NCBI GenBank assembly: GCA_048772705.1 | Contig: JBLWGC010000051.1 | Coordinates: 1-64,000, forward strand | Reading direction: 5' to 3' | Source: Leidyana gryllorum EB-2025a | Taxonomy: Eukaryota > Apicomplexa | Length of the DNA stretch: 64,000 nt | Part shown: positions 44,190 to 55,337 of the stretch, piece by piece | Layout of the letters: every line of letters begins with the position of its first letter | Position numbering within the stretch: position 1 is the stretch's first letter | Program-made: the position numbers and the translations under genes | Notes under the pieces: generated by a model | Told to the model about the DNA's origin: nothing | The model's input: only the letters and a program-made list of their open reading frames with translations | Database searches by the model: none

Positions 44190-44713
44190 ATGTTGCGCTT
44201 AACGCCAGTTGACGTAGCGAGACACGGCTCACTGCCCAAGCATTCTCGGAGTATAATCGCGGTATTACATGTACTTGCAGGGATCTGGGGGATGCTGGCC
44301 ACCCCCGTGGGGCACGGGCCGGTATGGTGGTTGGATGTGTGCTTAACACTCCACATTCTCAACCTTACTGCTATGATACCGATCTTTGTCTGCCCGACGT
44401 GGTATCTCTTTGGTGAGCGAACCGGTATTGGTGAAGAGTTGGTCGCCTAATGGTAGAGTGTGTCATCATCGACGTGTTGTGGCAAGTTATATTCGTCGAG
44501 TGGTACACGGACCTGAAGCTGGTAGCTGAAAGCCGTAAAGAAGAGATAATGTTGACAGTTTGGTTGTGTACAGGAGCGGTGGCTACGTCTCTCTTCATCA
44601 TGTCCCTTGGGCTCATTGTTAAGGCCATGCATTATCGGGAAATGTGGGCTCTCGCTGAGAAGGAGGCCGCTGCAGCGGTCGGCCCAACGGAGCAAAAACC
44701 GTCTACCGTCTGA
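44190..44713 (+). CDS. small multi-pass membrane protein, unknown
   Basis: Exons 44190-44412 and 44457-44713 (44-nt intron), 159 aa. Three to four hydrophobic helices are visible: SIIAVLHVLAGIWGMLATPV, LDVCLTLHILNLTAMIPIFV, IDVLWQVIFVEW, and LTVWLCTGAVATSLFIMSLG. They are followed by a short Glu/Ala-rich cytosolic tail. The family is not recognised; size and layout resemble many small ER or Golgi proteins. Confidence 0.6.
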
Positions 44714-45196
44714 TCGCAGAAATATGAGCTGATCCGCCTGATCGAGTTCAGACGCTTTGTGTCTACGTCCAAATAAAGACCCTGAGCCTCAATCTCAAGT
44801 GACGCCAACCTGATTCTGGGTTGCGTGGTTTGCTTTTCTCTCTCTCGAGCTGTCCTGATGCACAGCTTTTTCAGGTGCCAAACCGTTTGGTAAGGCTTCG
44901 TTTACACTCTCCAATGTGATCTGCAAACACTCACTCCGTACTTTAAGTGTACTTGACTGATCTCTTAGCAGTGAACTGTCCCCCCCCGAGCGTCTTCAGC
45001 ACCGTCCGATCATAACCCAACGACTAGCCGGAGGGCATCCAGTCTTTCGATGTCGTTGGAAATTTCGACCAATGTCGTTTGGATGGTACCTTGTAGCTGA
45101 CCGAGGTGACAACACAGTTGGCAATGTCTAACTGAGTGTAGCCGTCGAAGGACCTTTTTCCCCCAAGGCACTCGTACTCGAAGGTATTCCCAATGA
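44714..45196. other. 483-bp stretch without a resolved gene
   Basis: It holds possible splice signals, such as CTTTTTCAG at 44870-44878 followed 15 nt later by GTAAGG. There is also a minus-strand helical frame ending at 45010 (IQTTLVEISNDIERLDALRL). Neither could be tied to a confident gene. Confidence 0.35.
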
Positions 45197-45823
45197 CACG
45201 ACCTGAACGGGATAAAGTGGAAGCATTGCGGCTGGCTGAAGTCCTCGGCCGCCAAGTCTCGAGGAGATTTTCTGTTCAAATGGTGGGGACGCACAAGACA
45301 TATATGGGCATTTGTGTGCCTAACCAATGGTAGTCTCGCCCTCATTTTTGCACCCTGGAATAATCCTGAAGTCAAGGGGCTCCTGGGGTACACGATCGCG
45401 TTGGTATCATTGCTAATCCTCTTTGCTGGCCAGGCGTGGCTTGGGTATTCTTGGTGGTGCCCTCGTCTTCATTTGGCTGAGCTATACTTTGATAGTGGTG
45501 ACTGCAAGGAACCTAATCCCCGAGCAGGGGGATCGACAGCAGCAAATAAGTTTCCCGAAGAGGTCGACTCCGACATCTTTCGCACACACGGAGCCCAGCA
45601 CGACGCACACCCTTTTTTGACGGCAGCTGATCACCATTCACACCCGTCTTTTAGATACATCGGCACAGACGAAAGCCAATTTATCATATCCCATCTTCGA
45701 AATGTCACACACTTCTACCAACTATTCCGTAGACATTTACATTATCATCGCGGAATAGATACCCAAAACCGGTCGGATCCGCAACCAACTGCTCCTCTGG
45801 CCATCCAAATCGAACCAAAATAG
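45197..45823 (+). CDS. putative membrane protein, 5' end unresolved
   Basis: An open frame from after an in-frame TGA (45194-45196) to a TAG at 45821-45823. It contains a Trp/Arg-rich lead (WWGRTRHIWAF) and a hydrophobic helix or pair of helices (GLLGYTIALVSLLILFAGQA). A His/Asp-rich hydrophilic tail follows. There is no ATG in frame, so it must begin in an upstream exon that I could not place. A second frame over the same DNA (ATG 45193) is also protein-like, so the assignment is weak. Confidence 0.3.
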   Translation, partial: HDLNGIKWKHCGWLKSSAAKSRGDFLFKWWGRTRHIWAFVCLTNGSLALIFAPWNNPEVKGLLGYTIALVSLLILFAGQAWLGYSWWCPRLHLAELYFDSGDCKEPNPRAGGSTAANKFPEEVDSDIFRTHGAQHDAHPFLTAADHHSHPSFRYIGTDESQFIISHLRNVTHFYQLFRRHLHYHRGIDTQNRSDPQPTAPLAIQIEPK

Positions 45824-45968
45824 TCTCGATGCGATATTGCCCCTGTGTTCGAGTGAGTGCTTTGTTGGAGGTGGTTCTACGTCGAGTATGATTATGGGAC
45901 AATTGATGGGGTTACGTTTTTGTCAGCAAACACGACTCATTACAGCTGACAGTGATGGTGAAGTGATA

Positions 45969-47863
45969 TTAGTTGGTAACTTGGAGAGTTTTCAGTTGTA
46001 GAGAAGCAGACACGAAGGGATCATAACGAAGCACTACGTGCTCATTGGAGCTCCAAACTTCAGCGCCTTCGCTCGATGCCCCTGATGCTCCCCAGTGGCG
46101 AACGTACAGCCCAAACTTGTCGACCAGAGTGGGTGGCGATGCACAGTGGCGCTTGAAGAGTGGTTGAACTAGCGCGTCTGTATTTGACAGCCGCCTTTTA
46201 CGCTTGCCGTTCGGTGTAATGTCGGCAGATTCGGTGGTGGTTGATTCTTTTGTTGGGCTGCTAGGAAAAACCGCTTCGTAATAAGGCCGGGTATGTGCCC
46301 AGTGATCAAAGAGCGGACGGGTTGGTGGTTTTACCCACTTTTGTAGGAGCTGTGAAGCTTCAAAGAAGTCCTCTTTGACTTTGGTCCAGGCCTGTTCGCA
46401 ACTATATATCCACAGATTGTGTACAAAGTGTGTCCCCTTGTTGCACAGGGATTTGGCCTTATCCGTGGACACAGTTTGACGCATTACCAAGACATGAGTG
46501 ACTTCAGCACACGGCTGGTCAACAACTCGAGCACCTAACGCTTCGAGTCGTCGACGATGCTGGGGGCCGTTATCAAACATGGCGAACTGGCTATTGCCTT
46601 GTTGCTCCAACCTATTATACCCGGTCATCAGACACACACAACCATCAAGGATACGTTTCTTGTAGTCCTGTAATATAGCCCATATCCTAAACAGGTAGTA
46701 ACAGAGTAACTATATTGGTCGGGGCACTTACGATTTGGGCGACCCGGATTTCAGCGAAGCATAGTACTCCAGCGCACACTTTTCCATCATCTCGCCAAGG
46801 AAGGGTAACTGACGATCCAAGTCCTCGAGACCCGCTTCCGTGGGGTCTGTTTCGAAGGCAGAGTCGGCAGGACAGTAGGTGTCCAGGACTCCGTCGCTCT
46901 CGCCGGCCAACAGTCCTCCAGGCGCCATCTCGTCACTACGATTGCCGTACTTGCGAGCCAAAAGCTCTTTCCGAGACTCAAAGTACTCATAATAGTTACA
47001 TTGAATGATGTTTTTCTCAAAGATAGGGTTCCACACGTCTCGTCGATCATCGAGAATCAACAGTTCGTCCCGAAGTTCGTTGACGTCTTTGGTGAAGAGG
47101 CTGGAAAGGATGAAGATTGGTGATTCAATAAAGGTAGACATAAGTTGACGACTTACCGAGACATATCTTTCCGGTCACTTTGATTGTTATCGTCTTCACG
47201 CGCTGCGAGGCGCGCCCCAAAGAGTGTCCGGTCGGGGTCTATGATAGACATGACAACGTCGGCGTACTCCCGAGTGGCATTTGTGTGGACCGCCAAATCA
47301 AAGTATTGTGCCATCTTGCTTATAAAGTCGCGAACGCCAGGTCTGAATTTGATATAGTAGCTTTGTTGCCTCTGACGGGGTAGAGTGAATCGATAAAGTT
47401 CCGGTCTGCCCGCAGCATCTTGAAAGTCTTCAAGGGTCAAGTCAGTCCCATTGAGTTTATGCTTCGACAATGCGTGTAGAAGGGTGTTATCAAGGTCAAA
47501 CACTAACTTGAGTCGGTTGGGAACAGCAGTTGTGGGAGCTGTTCCTGCCGAGGGAGACTCTTCATCACCAGAGGGCGTTAAGGGACTACCCAATTCACTC
47601 CCGCCGTCCTCCTCGTCCTCAATGTCACTGACTACCTCTAAGTCGGTTTCCACCTCAGCAGTATTCACAGCAGGCACGAACAGACCGCTAGCTTTGATGG
47701 GGTTGACTGGACTAGCTACTGGAGCGGGAGTTGCCCCTGGCTCAATAATGAAGACTTTGGGGTCATATTGGTGCTCCTTGAGCGACTGCACAAAGGCACT
47801 CCGGAACACGCCCACTTCGAAGCGCCCCTCGTGGTTCAATATACTTGGATGGTAGGCTGTCAT
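45969..47863 (-). CDS. FCP1: FCP1-type RNA polymerase II CTD phosphatase
   Basis: Exons 47863-47157, 47100-46732, 46686-45969 (introns 56 and 45 nt), 597 aa. The FCP homology domain has the DxDx(T) active site in KLVFDLDNTLLHALSK, then YIKFRPGVRDFI, AVHTNATREYADVV and, across the first junction, LLILDDRRDVW with the metal-binding Asp pair. A BRCT domain occupies the third exon (ILDGCVCLMTGYN, GARVVDQPCAEVTHVLV, HNLWIYSCEQAW). Known role: dephosphorylates Ser2/Ser5 of the Pol II CTD to recycle polymerase. An acidic Glu/Asp-rich insert precedes the catalytic domain. Its ATG is 8 nt after the stop of the upstream MRH gene on the same strand. Confidence 0.9.
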
Positions 47864-47871
47864 ATATTTTT

Positions 47872-50347
47872 TTATATAATCTTCGGGATCAAATCGTCAG
47901 GATAGAGCCGCCGTAGGGACGAATTTTCAGGCGGAATGAAAACTATCTTTCTCTCATCGTCTACGTGAGCAAACGCACTGAAGGCCTCCGGTTGCCACCC
48001 ATTCCCTATCTTTTCAACCACCTTGTTGGCCTCCTCCTCTGTAGCTAGCCGTAATATGCCCTCTGGAAGATAGACTTTCCCACTGAAACTGTGACGATCA
48101 CGCTGCGAGGCAACAGAATCACAACAAGTCGTCCCCTATTTTCCGGAACTCACCAAAGCCGGAATCTCCACCAAATACCACGGACGCTGCAAATAACGAG
48201 CCACCTCACGGCGACTCGCCATCTTCCACAAACTCATCACCCACAACAGCCAGTCCTCTGTCACTTGACCAGTCGAGTCCCAGCCAGCCACCACACCAGG
48301 ATAACCTGACTTTCGGTTGTACACTATGTCTCCCACTCGATATCGAGGGGCTTTATCCTGACTTCGATGTCGGGGTAGCACTCCGCTCGCAAAGTGACCC
48401 AGTCGCATGTCGTATGTCAGAGGCAAAGCTTCCACAACACCGTTCTGTTGCACTCGTCCCATAGTCATCGGCAACGGAGACGGAAGTTCGTCTGGGTCGG
48501 CGATACATTGTTCACTATGTCTGCCCAGAGCTTCCAGCGCGAGTTGCGTGCCTCTGGAGAGTGGAATCCAATTGAGATCCTGAATCAGACCGCTTTCCCA
48601 CAAATGCCTCTTGGCCTGAGCCACAATGCCTCTGTCGTCATGAGCATCTTTCGAGGTTGCGATGAACTTTGACAGCGCCTCCACCGCTGCAGGACGCAAA
48701 CCTAAGCGTCTGTCTCCTGTGAGTATATTGATGGGCTCAGATGTTAGATTCTGGCGCTTCGCGAAGCACTGAATTGTCTGCAAAACCGTACCATTGTGGG
48801 AACAGCGATATACGGGAGAGACACACACGCACGCGTTTGCAACACGACTCATGCGCCAAATGACGGACAGCAGCTGCACTTTGTGATCGAAGCTCACCTC
48901 CGGCAGTTCAGGGAAGGGTGGAATCAAGGCGGGATGCGCACAGACTGCGGTCGATTCCACAAGGAGATCATACTGACATGTGCGGGTTTCCATTGTAGTC
49001 ATCACCCTCAGAGTTCGCCCCTCCGCCATGCTTGTCGGACAATAAAATATCACTCGAGTACTTCGGACTCCCGATGGAACCTCGGGACATCTGGACCCTT
49101 CATCTAGGTAAAGAGCCAAACCTTTCGCCCCGGCCTCGCGAGGCCATTGGTTCGGGCTGGCAGCTGCCAGAAGCTGATAGGGTATTGGGACGATCAGCAT
49201 GGGCAAATTCTTGAAGCTTTCGCGCAGTCTCTGGTAGGCTTCTCGATCTCGATTCCCAGCATACGCTGAACGAATCACTGGGAAGACAGGTGACGGAGGA
49301 GGCATGATGTCTCTCAGGGACTGATGTCCCAAACCGACTGGTTGTCTTAGAGCCCCCATAACAAACATCGGAGTCTTGACGGTACCTATTAGACGGCGAG
49401 ATTGTTTCCCGAGATCTAATCAATTAGTTACCATCACGTTCGAGATGGAACTGTGTGAGACTGTCAGGGTGACAATACTCGTATGTCCAATAGTCGGTGG
49501 TGAGATTGAAACATTTTCCCATATCCTCCACCAACAGTCGATCCAAATGAGGCTTCAAGACGGACAGAGTCAGTTACGGTTCGATCGAAGTGGGTGTGAG
49601 GCTTACTCTGTTGACGGCGTCTGGCAACCAATTACAGAACTGTGGAGCGCCAAGCTCGAAACGATAATGGTCGTTGAGAACAGCCATTCGTGTAATGGTA
49701 GGGATATCGTCATGGCAAGTAAATACAATCTCAGCTGTGCGGTTGCGATGACCTCCGTGATAGTGCTGGACTAAAGTGCCATTCATATAGACTTGATCCA
49801 GAGAGGGGTCGTGATAGCCCAGAATGGTCTGACGATCCATATTCGGGTTGAGCTGCACCACATCGCGTCTACGTGATCAACAGTGTCGTTCGCAGATGCA
49901 GTGCTGGTGTTGCGTACCCGATACACAATGAGTAAGACCTATCATGGTCATGGGATGGTTTGAATGAATAGCATTTTCCGACGAATGGAGCTATTTTGCT
50001 CAGAGTTAAGAAGTCGCGTCGCTCATTCCGGAGCTTTTCAATCGCGACTTTGGATAGATTTTTGCTGTCACTAGTGTGACAACGGAATGCATGAGCCCCC
50101 ATCTGGATGTCAACAGTCTTCCCCCCCTCCAATGGGCTCAACTCGTCTTCATAGAGACTGAAGTCGAATATAGAGGTCTTCAGTGCTGGCCTTTGATACA
50201 CAAGGGGCACCAACTCATGATGAGTTCCTGAATTCAATTAGAGAGTCGTACAGAAGCGCCGCTGTATAGTGTGGGCTAACCTCGGATCGTTGCGCAACAC
50301 GGAGGGGCAGCCAGAAGCAGCTGAAGCGTCCACAGAGCTGCCCTCAT
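47872..50347 (-). CDS. ER lectin with two MRH domains and a YccV/HspQ-like C-terminal domain
   Basis: Six exons: 50347-50281, 50227-49918, 49868-49607, 49552-49432, 49385-48154, 48102-47872 (introns 53, 49, 54, 46, 51 nt), 740 aa. A signal peptide begins MRAALWTLQLLLAAP. MRH1 (~105-212) shows GKCYSF, YSLCIGRDVVQ and RTAEIVFTCHDD. MRH2 (~225-400) shows GKCFNLTTDYWTYEYC, SLTQFHLE, RSTRVIFYC and TCQYDLLVES. Tandem MRH domains are the layout of Erlectin/XTP3-B, which reads mannose-trimmed glycans in ER-associated degradation. At ~595-690 lies YRVGDIVYNRKSGYPGVVAGWD with RPWYLVEI, matching the YccV/HspQ-like fold otherwise found in bacterial HspQ and eukaryotic FBXO21. This pairing is unfamiliar to me. 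Confidence 0.8.
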
Positions 50348-50947
50348 ATTATCCCTATCTGACTATTTTTTATTACTCCCTAGCGCACTGAGGGTTCCTG
50401 CCTTCGATGGTTGCCGAGAGCAAGTGGTCGGAACTTGCTTCGTGGTGCCGCGACATCAGAGCTTCAGAAGCCTGTAATCAAACCGAACCGATCATCCCAA
50501 ACCATCAGATAGACTCACCGACCTACCGTCGGAAGGCGGCGCCAGTTCTGCCGCGTTAAAATCCACGCGAACCAACGCCCCTGCTGCAAGTTCCGTCACA
50601 CGATGAACAATATACACCAGGCAGGGGGTGGGGGGGATCTCCTTTACAGCAGTACTGTTCTTTGATCAATCCGGAAATGAAGGTTTGACGGTATCTATCT
50701 GTATATACACTCTTTCAGCTCAACGCTGTGAAGGGCCAGCCGGCGTGTGGGCAGCGTTAAAGTGAATCAAGTGTGGGGGCTCCAAGCCGCGAGCCGTGCC
50801 AACTCAATGACGTCCGACCTCCTCCGACGTAATGAGCACACTCACAGATGGACAGGGGAGGGATGAGACGACGTGTGGGAAGGGCTGACAGAGGTAGGTA
50901 GCAGGCAGGTAAAGCAGGCAGGTAGGTAGGTGGGTTAAGAAAGGTGC
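50348..50947. other. 600-bp intergenic region with short tandem repeats
   Basis: Non-coding as far as I can see. It contains a degenerate (GGCA/GGTA)n tract at about 50888-50936 and several short T-rich patches. It serves as promoter of the MRH gene and 3' flank of the FHA gene. Confidence 0.5.
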
Positions 50948-53206
50948 TCAGTCTTTACCCATTGCCTGTTCTCGTCGGAACGGCTCCAAGTGGAGCATAT
51001 CCAGAGCTTGAGAGATGTTCGAAAGCTGAGGTTGACTTAGGGTATTTGCAGAGTATAACTGTGACGAAGGAGAGGAAACTGCTTGACCATTCATTGTCGC
51101 CTGCGAGACGGGGAGCGATCGCGGCTGTGGCCTCGCCACATTTTCCGCGGCTCCGCGCGCCGCTAAGAGCGCAGCCATAACATGCAGTGGGTGTGGGGGA
51201 ATTCGGACCCTGGATCCGTCCATGTTGGGATTGCTTCCATATATGTGCTGCTCGTCACCCCCATCGAACTGAGCTGCAAAGACATTATCAGAACCTCTTC
51301 AAACGCATCCGTATACACTCAGACCACGTAAAACTAGCATCAAAGGACATATACTAACAAAGCGCAAGTCATTATGTACAAACACACGGGATGCACACGC
51401 GAAAATAAGTCAAATCACAATAGGCATTTGGTGATCAAATATTAGTACATGGAACATCAGCCGCACTTTCATGCAATACGAGCGTAAATCGACGAACGAG
51501 CATCAACAAGCCTACGCGTAAGCAACTTACGGGCTGCAGCGGACTGAGAGTGAAGCTGATGTTGGGGAGCAGTAGACTGCTGAGGCGGAGGTCCAGTGCC
51601 AGGCCCTTGTGAAGCATTAGCAGCGGCCTGTGAGCCTTGCTGCTGGCCTTCAGGGGCCCCAGCATCTGTCTGACCCTCTGCCTGATCCGCGACTTGTGGA
51701 ATCTCTATCACTTCATCGGACAAAGAGCTGGCAGGCGTGTCGGTCAGACTGAGTTGTAAAACGGTTCTTCCAACCTGGACAGCCAGCATGTCTGCAGTAG
51801 AGAAGATAGATTGGAGAGGGGTTTGTAGCGGGGAAACGCACCGTTCTCGACCTGTATAGGACGTCTCAGAGCTACCAAGGTACCGAATTTGGAAGTATGG
51901 TCCTCCAAATAGAATGTTCCTCTCTCAAATCGGATCATCGCGTGGAACCTTGATATCGAAACATCAGCAATGCGAACATCAGACTCATGCCCTCGTCCCT
52001 GGAGTGCGGTAGTACATAGAATGTTGGGGTTTATCACGTACCAATTTGCAGTCTTTCTTCACTGCCATGCTGCACAGATGCACTCCCTTGTTGGTCGCCT
52101 GAATTAGAAAATTGACACATCAAGCGATGATAACGCAAACTGCTCACCCCGACCTGGTTCTCGAGCACAATAAAGGGTGGAGCCACATTAGGAATCTTGA
52201 CCACATTATATCGCACTGAAAGATTGATTTGACGGTAAAATCTTGCACTGAGTGTCAGCCTTACCACCGCGGTGGACAACAGAAGACGGGAACGGCGACT
52301 TGCACAACTCGCACTGCAGTTGCCTAATAAAGAAGCACGACCGTTGTGGGTCTTCCTGCGGTAGATAGAAACAAATGTGCCGATGGACGGATTGTCAGAA
52401 GCAGCTGCTTACGTTTAGATTGAGTCGGCTGTTCACCCAGTGCTGTAGACAGCCGAGATGAATATACATTATAGACCCTGGGGATGAAGCAGCAGTAGGT
52501 TGGCGATGGATGCTTGGTGTTCGTACCTTTGCATTGGCAGGCTCTGACCAGCGGATCCTGATCGTTATTACCCTCCAGCAGACAGATGCGGCACTGTTGC
52601 GTCCGGCTGTCTTCATTTGTGAGGTCGGATATGGGCACTTCGACGTCATCGAGCTTGAAGTCCACCGTCTGCCCGGCTGATTCCTCGGTAACGAGCTGTT
52701 TGACACGCAGCTTGAAGCGGCCCAGCTTGATTATGTCACCCTCGACCAAGGGATACCGGCCTTCCTGGAGATGTTTGATGATCAGCCAGAGCTTCCGGTG
52801 TTGTATATTGATTCCGCCAATGCAGGAGGCGCGATCGGCCGGGTAAACATAATAGCGGCCTGTAGAAGAAGGTTAGATGCAAGGCTGGAGCCCCCAGAAG
52901 GCTTTACCTTCACGGGAACGTATGGATAACAGGAAGTCGGTGCCGTTCGGTAGTTCGCGGCCGTCAGGAACGACAGACACCTCTAGCTGATGTCGAAAGA
53001 CACGGCTAGCCCGACGGAGGAGGAAATGTTTGTTATAGACATGGCGTGACTCGTAGTCGAAGAGTTCGTGTGAATCACGATTCCATGTTGTACTTTCGAT
53101 CCTCAGTCTGCGTCAGAGTAATGTAAAGATTGGTTCGGGCGACTCACACTTGGTCGGCGTGGTGAGAGGTGGGCTGCTGCATCCGAGGGTCGGGGGGGGG
53201 TAGCAT
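50948..53206 (-). CDS. RING-CH (MARCH-type) plus FHA domain protein
   Basis: Ten exons: 53206-53148, 53107-52908, 52859-52527, 52477-52413, 52355-52265, 52215-52148, 52098-52042, 51998-51842, 51791-51531, 51273-50948, 538 aa; the last intron is 257 nt, the others 40-57. The N-terminal ~165 residues are a beta-rich module ending VEGDIIKLGRFKLRV. A RING-CH finger follows (CRICLLEGNNDQDPLVRACQC, YIHLGCLQHW, CELCKSPFP). Then an FHA domain has its phosphothreonine-binding core GRGHESDVRI, SISRFHAMI, EDHTSKFGTLV. The tail is Gln/Ala-rich. Known: RING-CH proteins are E3 ligases, usually membrane-bound, and FHA binds pThr. No transmembrane helix is seen. If the last intron is retained, translation ends at 51469. 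A soluble phospho-directed E3 is inference. Confidence 0.8.
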
Positions 53207-53420
53207 GTTTGTGGGCAGTTTGGGACGTCACTTTGACCTGGAAAATATTTGTTGAACGCTGAGCGGAACTCTTGCACCCCTACATGTGGTAACACTACTG
53301 AGACACCACTCTGCGCATGCAATGACACCGGACTACACCAGGTAAAAAGACCACCGTCACTGTCTACGTCTCCGCCTACTACCACGAGTATGACTTCTCT
53401 TCTGATACAGACTCGCTCGC

Positions 53421-53945
53421 TCACTTTGTGTCAGGGCGACCTTGGCGGGCGCCCCCTCGGGGTCGCCTCGGTCGGCGCCTCTCTGATGTCGTTGAAGTCC
53501 TTCTGGGCTCCGAACTTGGCGGCGGCGAAGCGATTGGTGTCTCATCGGGTCTCTGGAATCCAGGGGCGTTGGTGTCAAGTAAAGAATCAGATTTCGCCAG
53601 TTTGATGACTATGAAAGGGACCATGCGGGTTCTCGTGATAGGCCCTTCTTCGGCGCTATGATCTTCGGGTTCGTACGTATCAGTCAACTCCGTCATGCCG
53701 ATTTGGCATTCCTGAAAGAGTCCTCCAACCTTGCGTTTCAGCGTCTCGACGGTCGTCACTGCAGTCGCGATAGCGAGACCAGAGGCGCGGATCACAATAA
53801 GTTCTTTTTCTTGTTCCTTAAGAACGCGAGTGGCATACGAAACGTACTTTCCCGCGCGCCCTGAGCCAGTAACACGGATCTCATTCTCGGCAGACTCCTC
53901 TTTGGGCCGCTCCACGCGTCGATACTTTCCCGTCTTCGAGTCCAT
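53421..53945 (-). CDS. Alba-domain nucleic-acid-binding protein
   Basis: Single exon, 174 aa. The Alba fold starts near residue 20 (NEIRVTGSGRAGKYVSYATR, KELIVIRASGLAIATAVTT, ETLKRKV) and ends with VPFIVIKL. The C-terminus is Pro/Arg/Gly-rich (RRRPRRPRGGARQGR), as in apicomplexan and trypanosome Alba proteins. Those bind RNA and DNA and act in translational control and telomere or chromatin binding. ATG 53945 is chosen because upstream codons in frame are not ATG. A 23-nt GT-AG segment at the end could add a short basic tail, but it is too short to trust. Confidence 0.88.
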   Translation of the reverse strand: MDSKTGKYRRVERPKEESAENEIRVTGSGRAGKYVSYATRVLKEQEKELIVIRASGLAIATAVTTVETLKRKVGGLFQECQIGMTELTDTYEPEDHSAEEGPITRTRMVPFIVIKLAKSDSLLDTNAPGFQRPDETPIASPPPSSEPRRTSTTSERRRPRRPRGGARQGRPDTK

Positions 53946-54068
53946 TATCACAGGTTATCAAAAAAAACGTTTCGCAAAGGAGACAGAGTTTCACAAAGTA
54001 GACACCTTCAATATCGATTTGAGGCAGTGTTCTGCACACACGCACCACCGCACACACTATCGTCCCCT

Positions 54069-55318
54069 TTATTCTTTCTGTGCTTCTGCAGCACTGAGCA
54101 ACCACTCAACGTTTGACTTGACCGCGAAAACCGAGGCAGCACTAGCCAACCCGAACAGTATCAAATCGCATACCACTGACTGACACAAGGCACTAATCCC
54201 CACAACACATACCAGAAGGGCGATTGAGCATCTTTTCTGTACCTGCCATAGTCGCACACACCATAACACACCATCGGTTGCACCATGCCGTCGTACCTGC
54301 CAGGCTGAAGTTTTTATGGCGAATTTGCCTTTACGGTAGATAGTGCTTGCGCGGTCGAAAATTGCCGATGAGCAGAGTAGGGAGAATATGGGGACGAGTA
54401 AGAACAATGGCGGATTCATTACCAATGTCTGGCAAACGTGGAATTAGTCTGCACCTTTCACTTACTATGAGTAGGTAGCAGGCGAGTGACACCACATAAC
54501 GCATACTGTGCTCATCCTTTGCCCATCCAAGCGACCAGGCCAATCTGTAGCAAGCCACATAATCAGTGGTCCGCAAGCAATACGTCGAGCCGCTTACCTC
54601 ACACTGGAGTAAAGGCAGAACAAATTGGCGAGATATAGAAACACGGGTCCGGGAGCAAAATTGCCGTACAAAGTTGTCGTGAATATATTGGGTAATAGCC
54701 ACTTTGTCATGCAGAGCACTGGAACCAACAAAAGGTTCACTTCGTCAACAGTGAGCCGTGATCCTTCCTTGCGGCCCAAGAGCACTCGCCCAGTTGACTG
54801 ATGAGCCCAACAGCCAATGTAGAAAGGGATCTATTGGTGAGGGGATCTGTGAATTGTTTGCGCATACTCACTTGGCTAAAGAATAAAGTCATCAGCGTGC
54901 ATCTCGACTGGACCAGATGCTTCCGGTCGCCAATGCCCAAAAAGAGGCCATATTCACCTTCGATAGGCATAACGGCAGCTACGATGATCACCGACAGCAG
55001 TGTGCTCACAACGGAGTCCACAAAATGATCGAGGTAGTCACCAGCAGCACTCGACAAACCCCTTAAACGGGCTTGTTTACCATCACAGTTGTCGCAGATG
55101 GAGTAAAGCATCCAAAAGACCGCCGTCAGCGGCCATGAGTCATACTTCACTGCAATCCAAGCCATGATGGTGAAGGCACAGCCCAGACATGTCAGCTGAT
55201 TTGGTGTCACTTTCGGTGGGATCACTCGCTCGCATAACCAGTCACATGCTGGGCTAACCACGGCCCGGTAAAAGGGCGAGGTTGTAGGGGTGTGGTATAC
55301 GTACACTGTGCTTGCCAT
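54069..55318 (-). CDS. CDP-alcohol phosphatidyltransferase (choline/ethanolamine phosphotransferase family)
   Basis: Exons 55318-54872, 54830-54598, 54544-54466, 54428-54069 (introns 41, 53, 37 nt), 372 aa. The catalytic motif D-x2-D-G-x2-A-R-x8-G-x3-D-x3-D is present as DNCDGKQARLRGLSSAAGDY followed by LDHFVD. The N-terminus (TPNQLTCLG) and multiple hydrophobic helices (YLANLFCLYSSV, YVVSLACYLLI) match the CEPT1/EPT1 family of the Kennedy pathway, which transfers phosphocholine or phosphoethanolamine from CDP to diacylglycerol in ER or Golgi membranes. An in-frame, stop-free GT-AG stretch in the last exon could be a further intron. The start codon is 19 bp from the divergent RED gene. Confidence 0.88.
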
Positions 55319-55337
55319 CCCCCACTGCCCCAAAAAA
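55319..55337. promoter_or_regulatory. 19-bp divergent spacer (phosphotransferase / RED)
   Basis: The shortest head-to-head spacing in the window. The C/A-rich spacer ends in a run of A just before the RED ATG. Each gene's promoter and 5' leader must overlap the other's coding region. Confidence 0.4.

Noticed and set aside
51469-51530. Stop of the RING-CH/FHA protein at 51469
   Set aside because: A good GTAAGT donor at 51530 and an in-phase acceptor at 51274 join a longer protein-like last exon; kept only as the retained-intron alternative.
53357-53578. Extra basic tail for the Alba protein through a 23-nt GT-AG segment
   Set aside because: 23 nt is shorter than any other intron supported here; the direct stop at 53421 is simpler.
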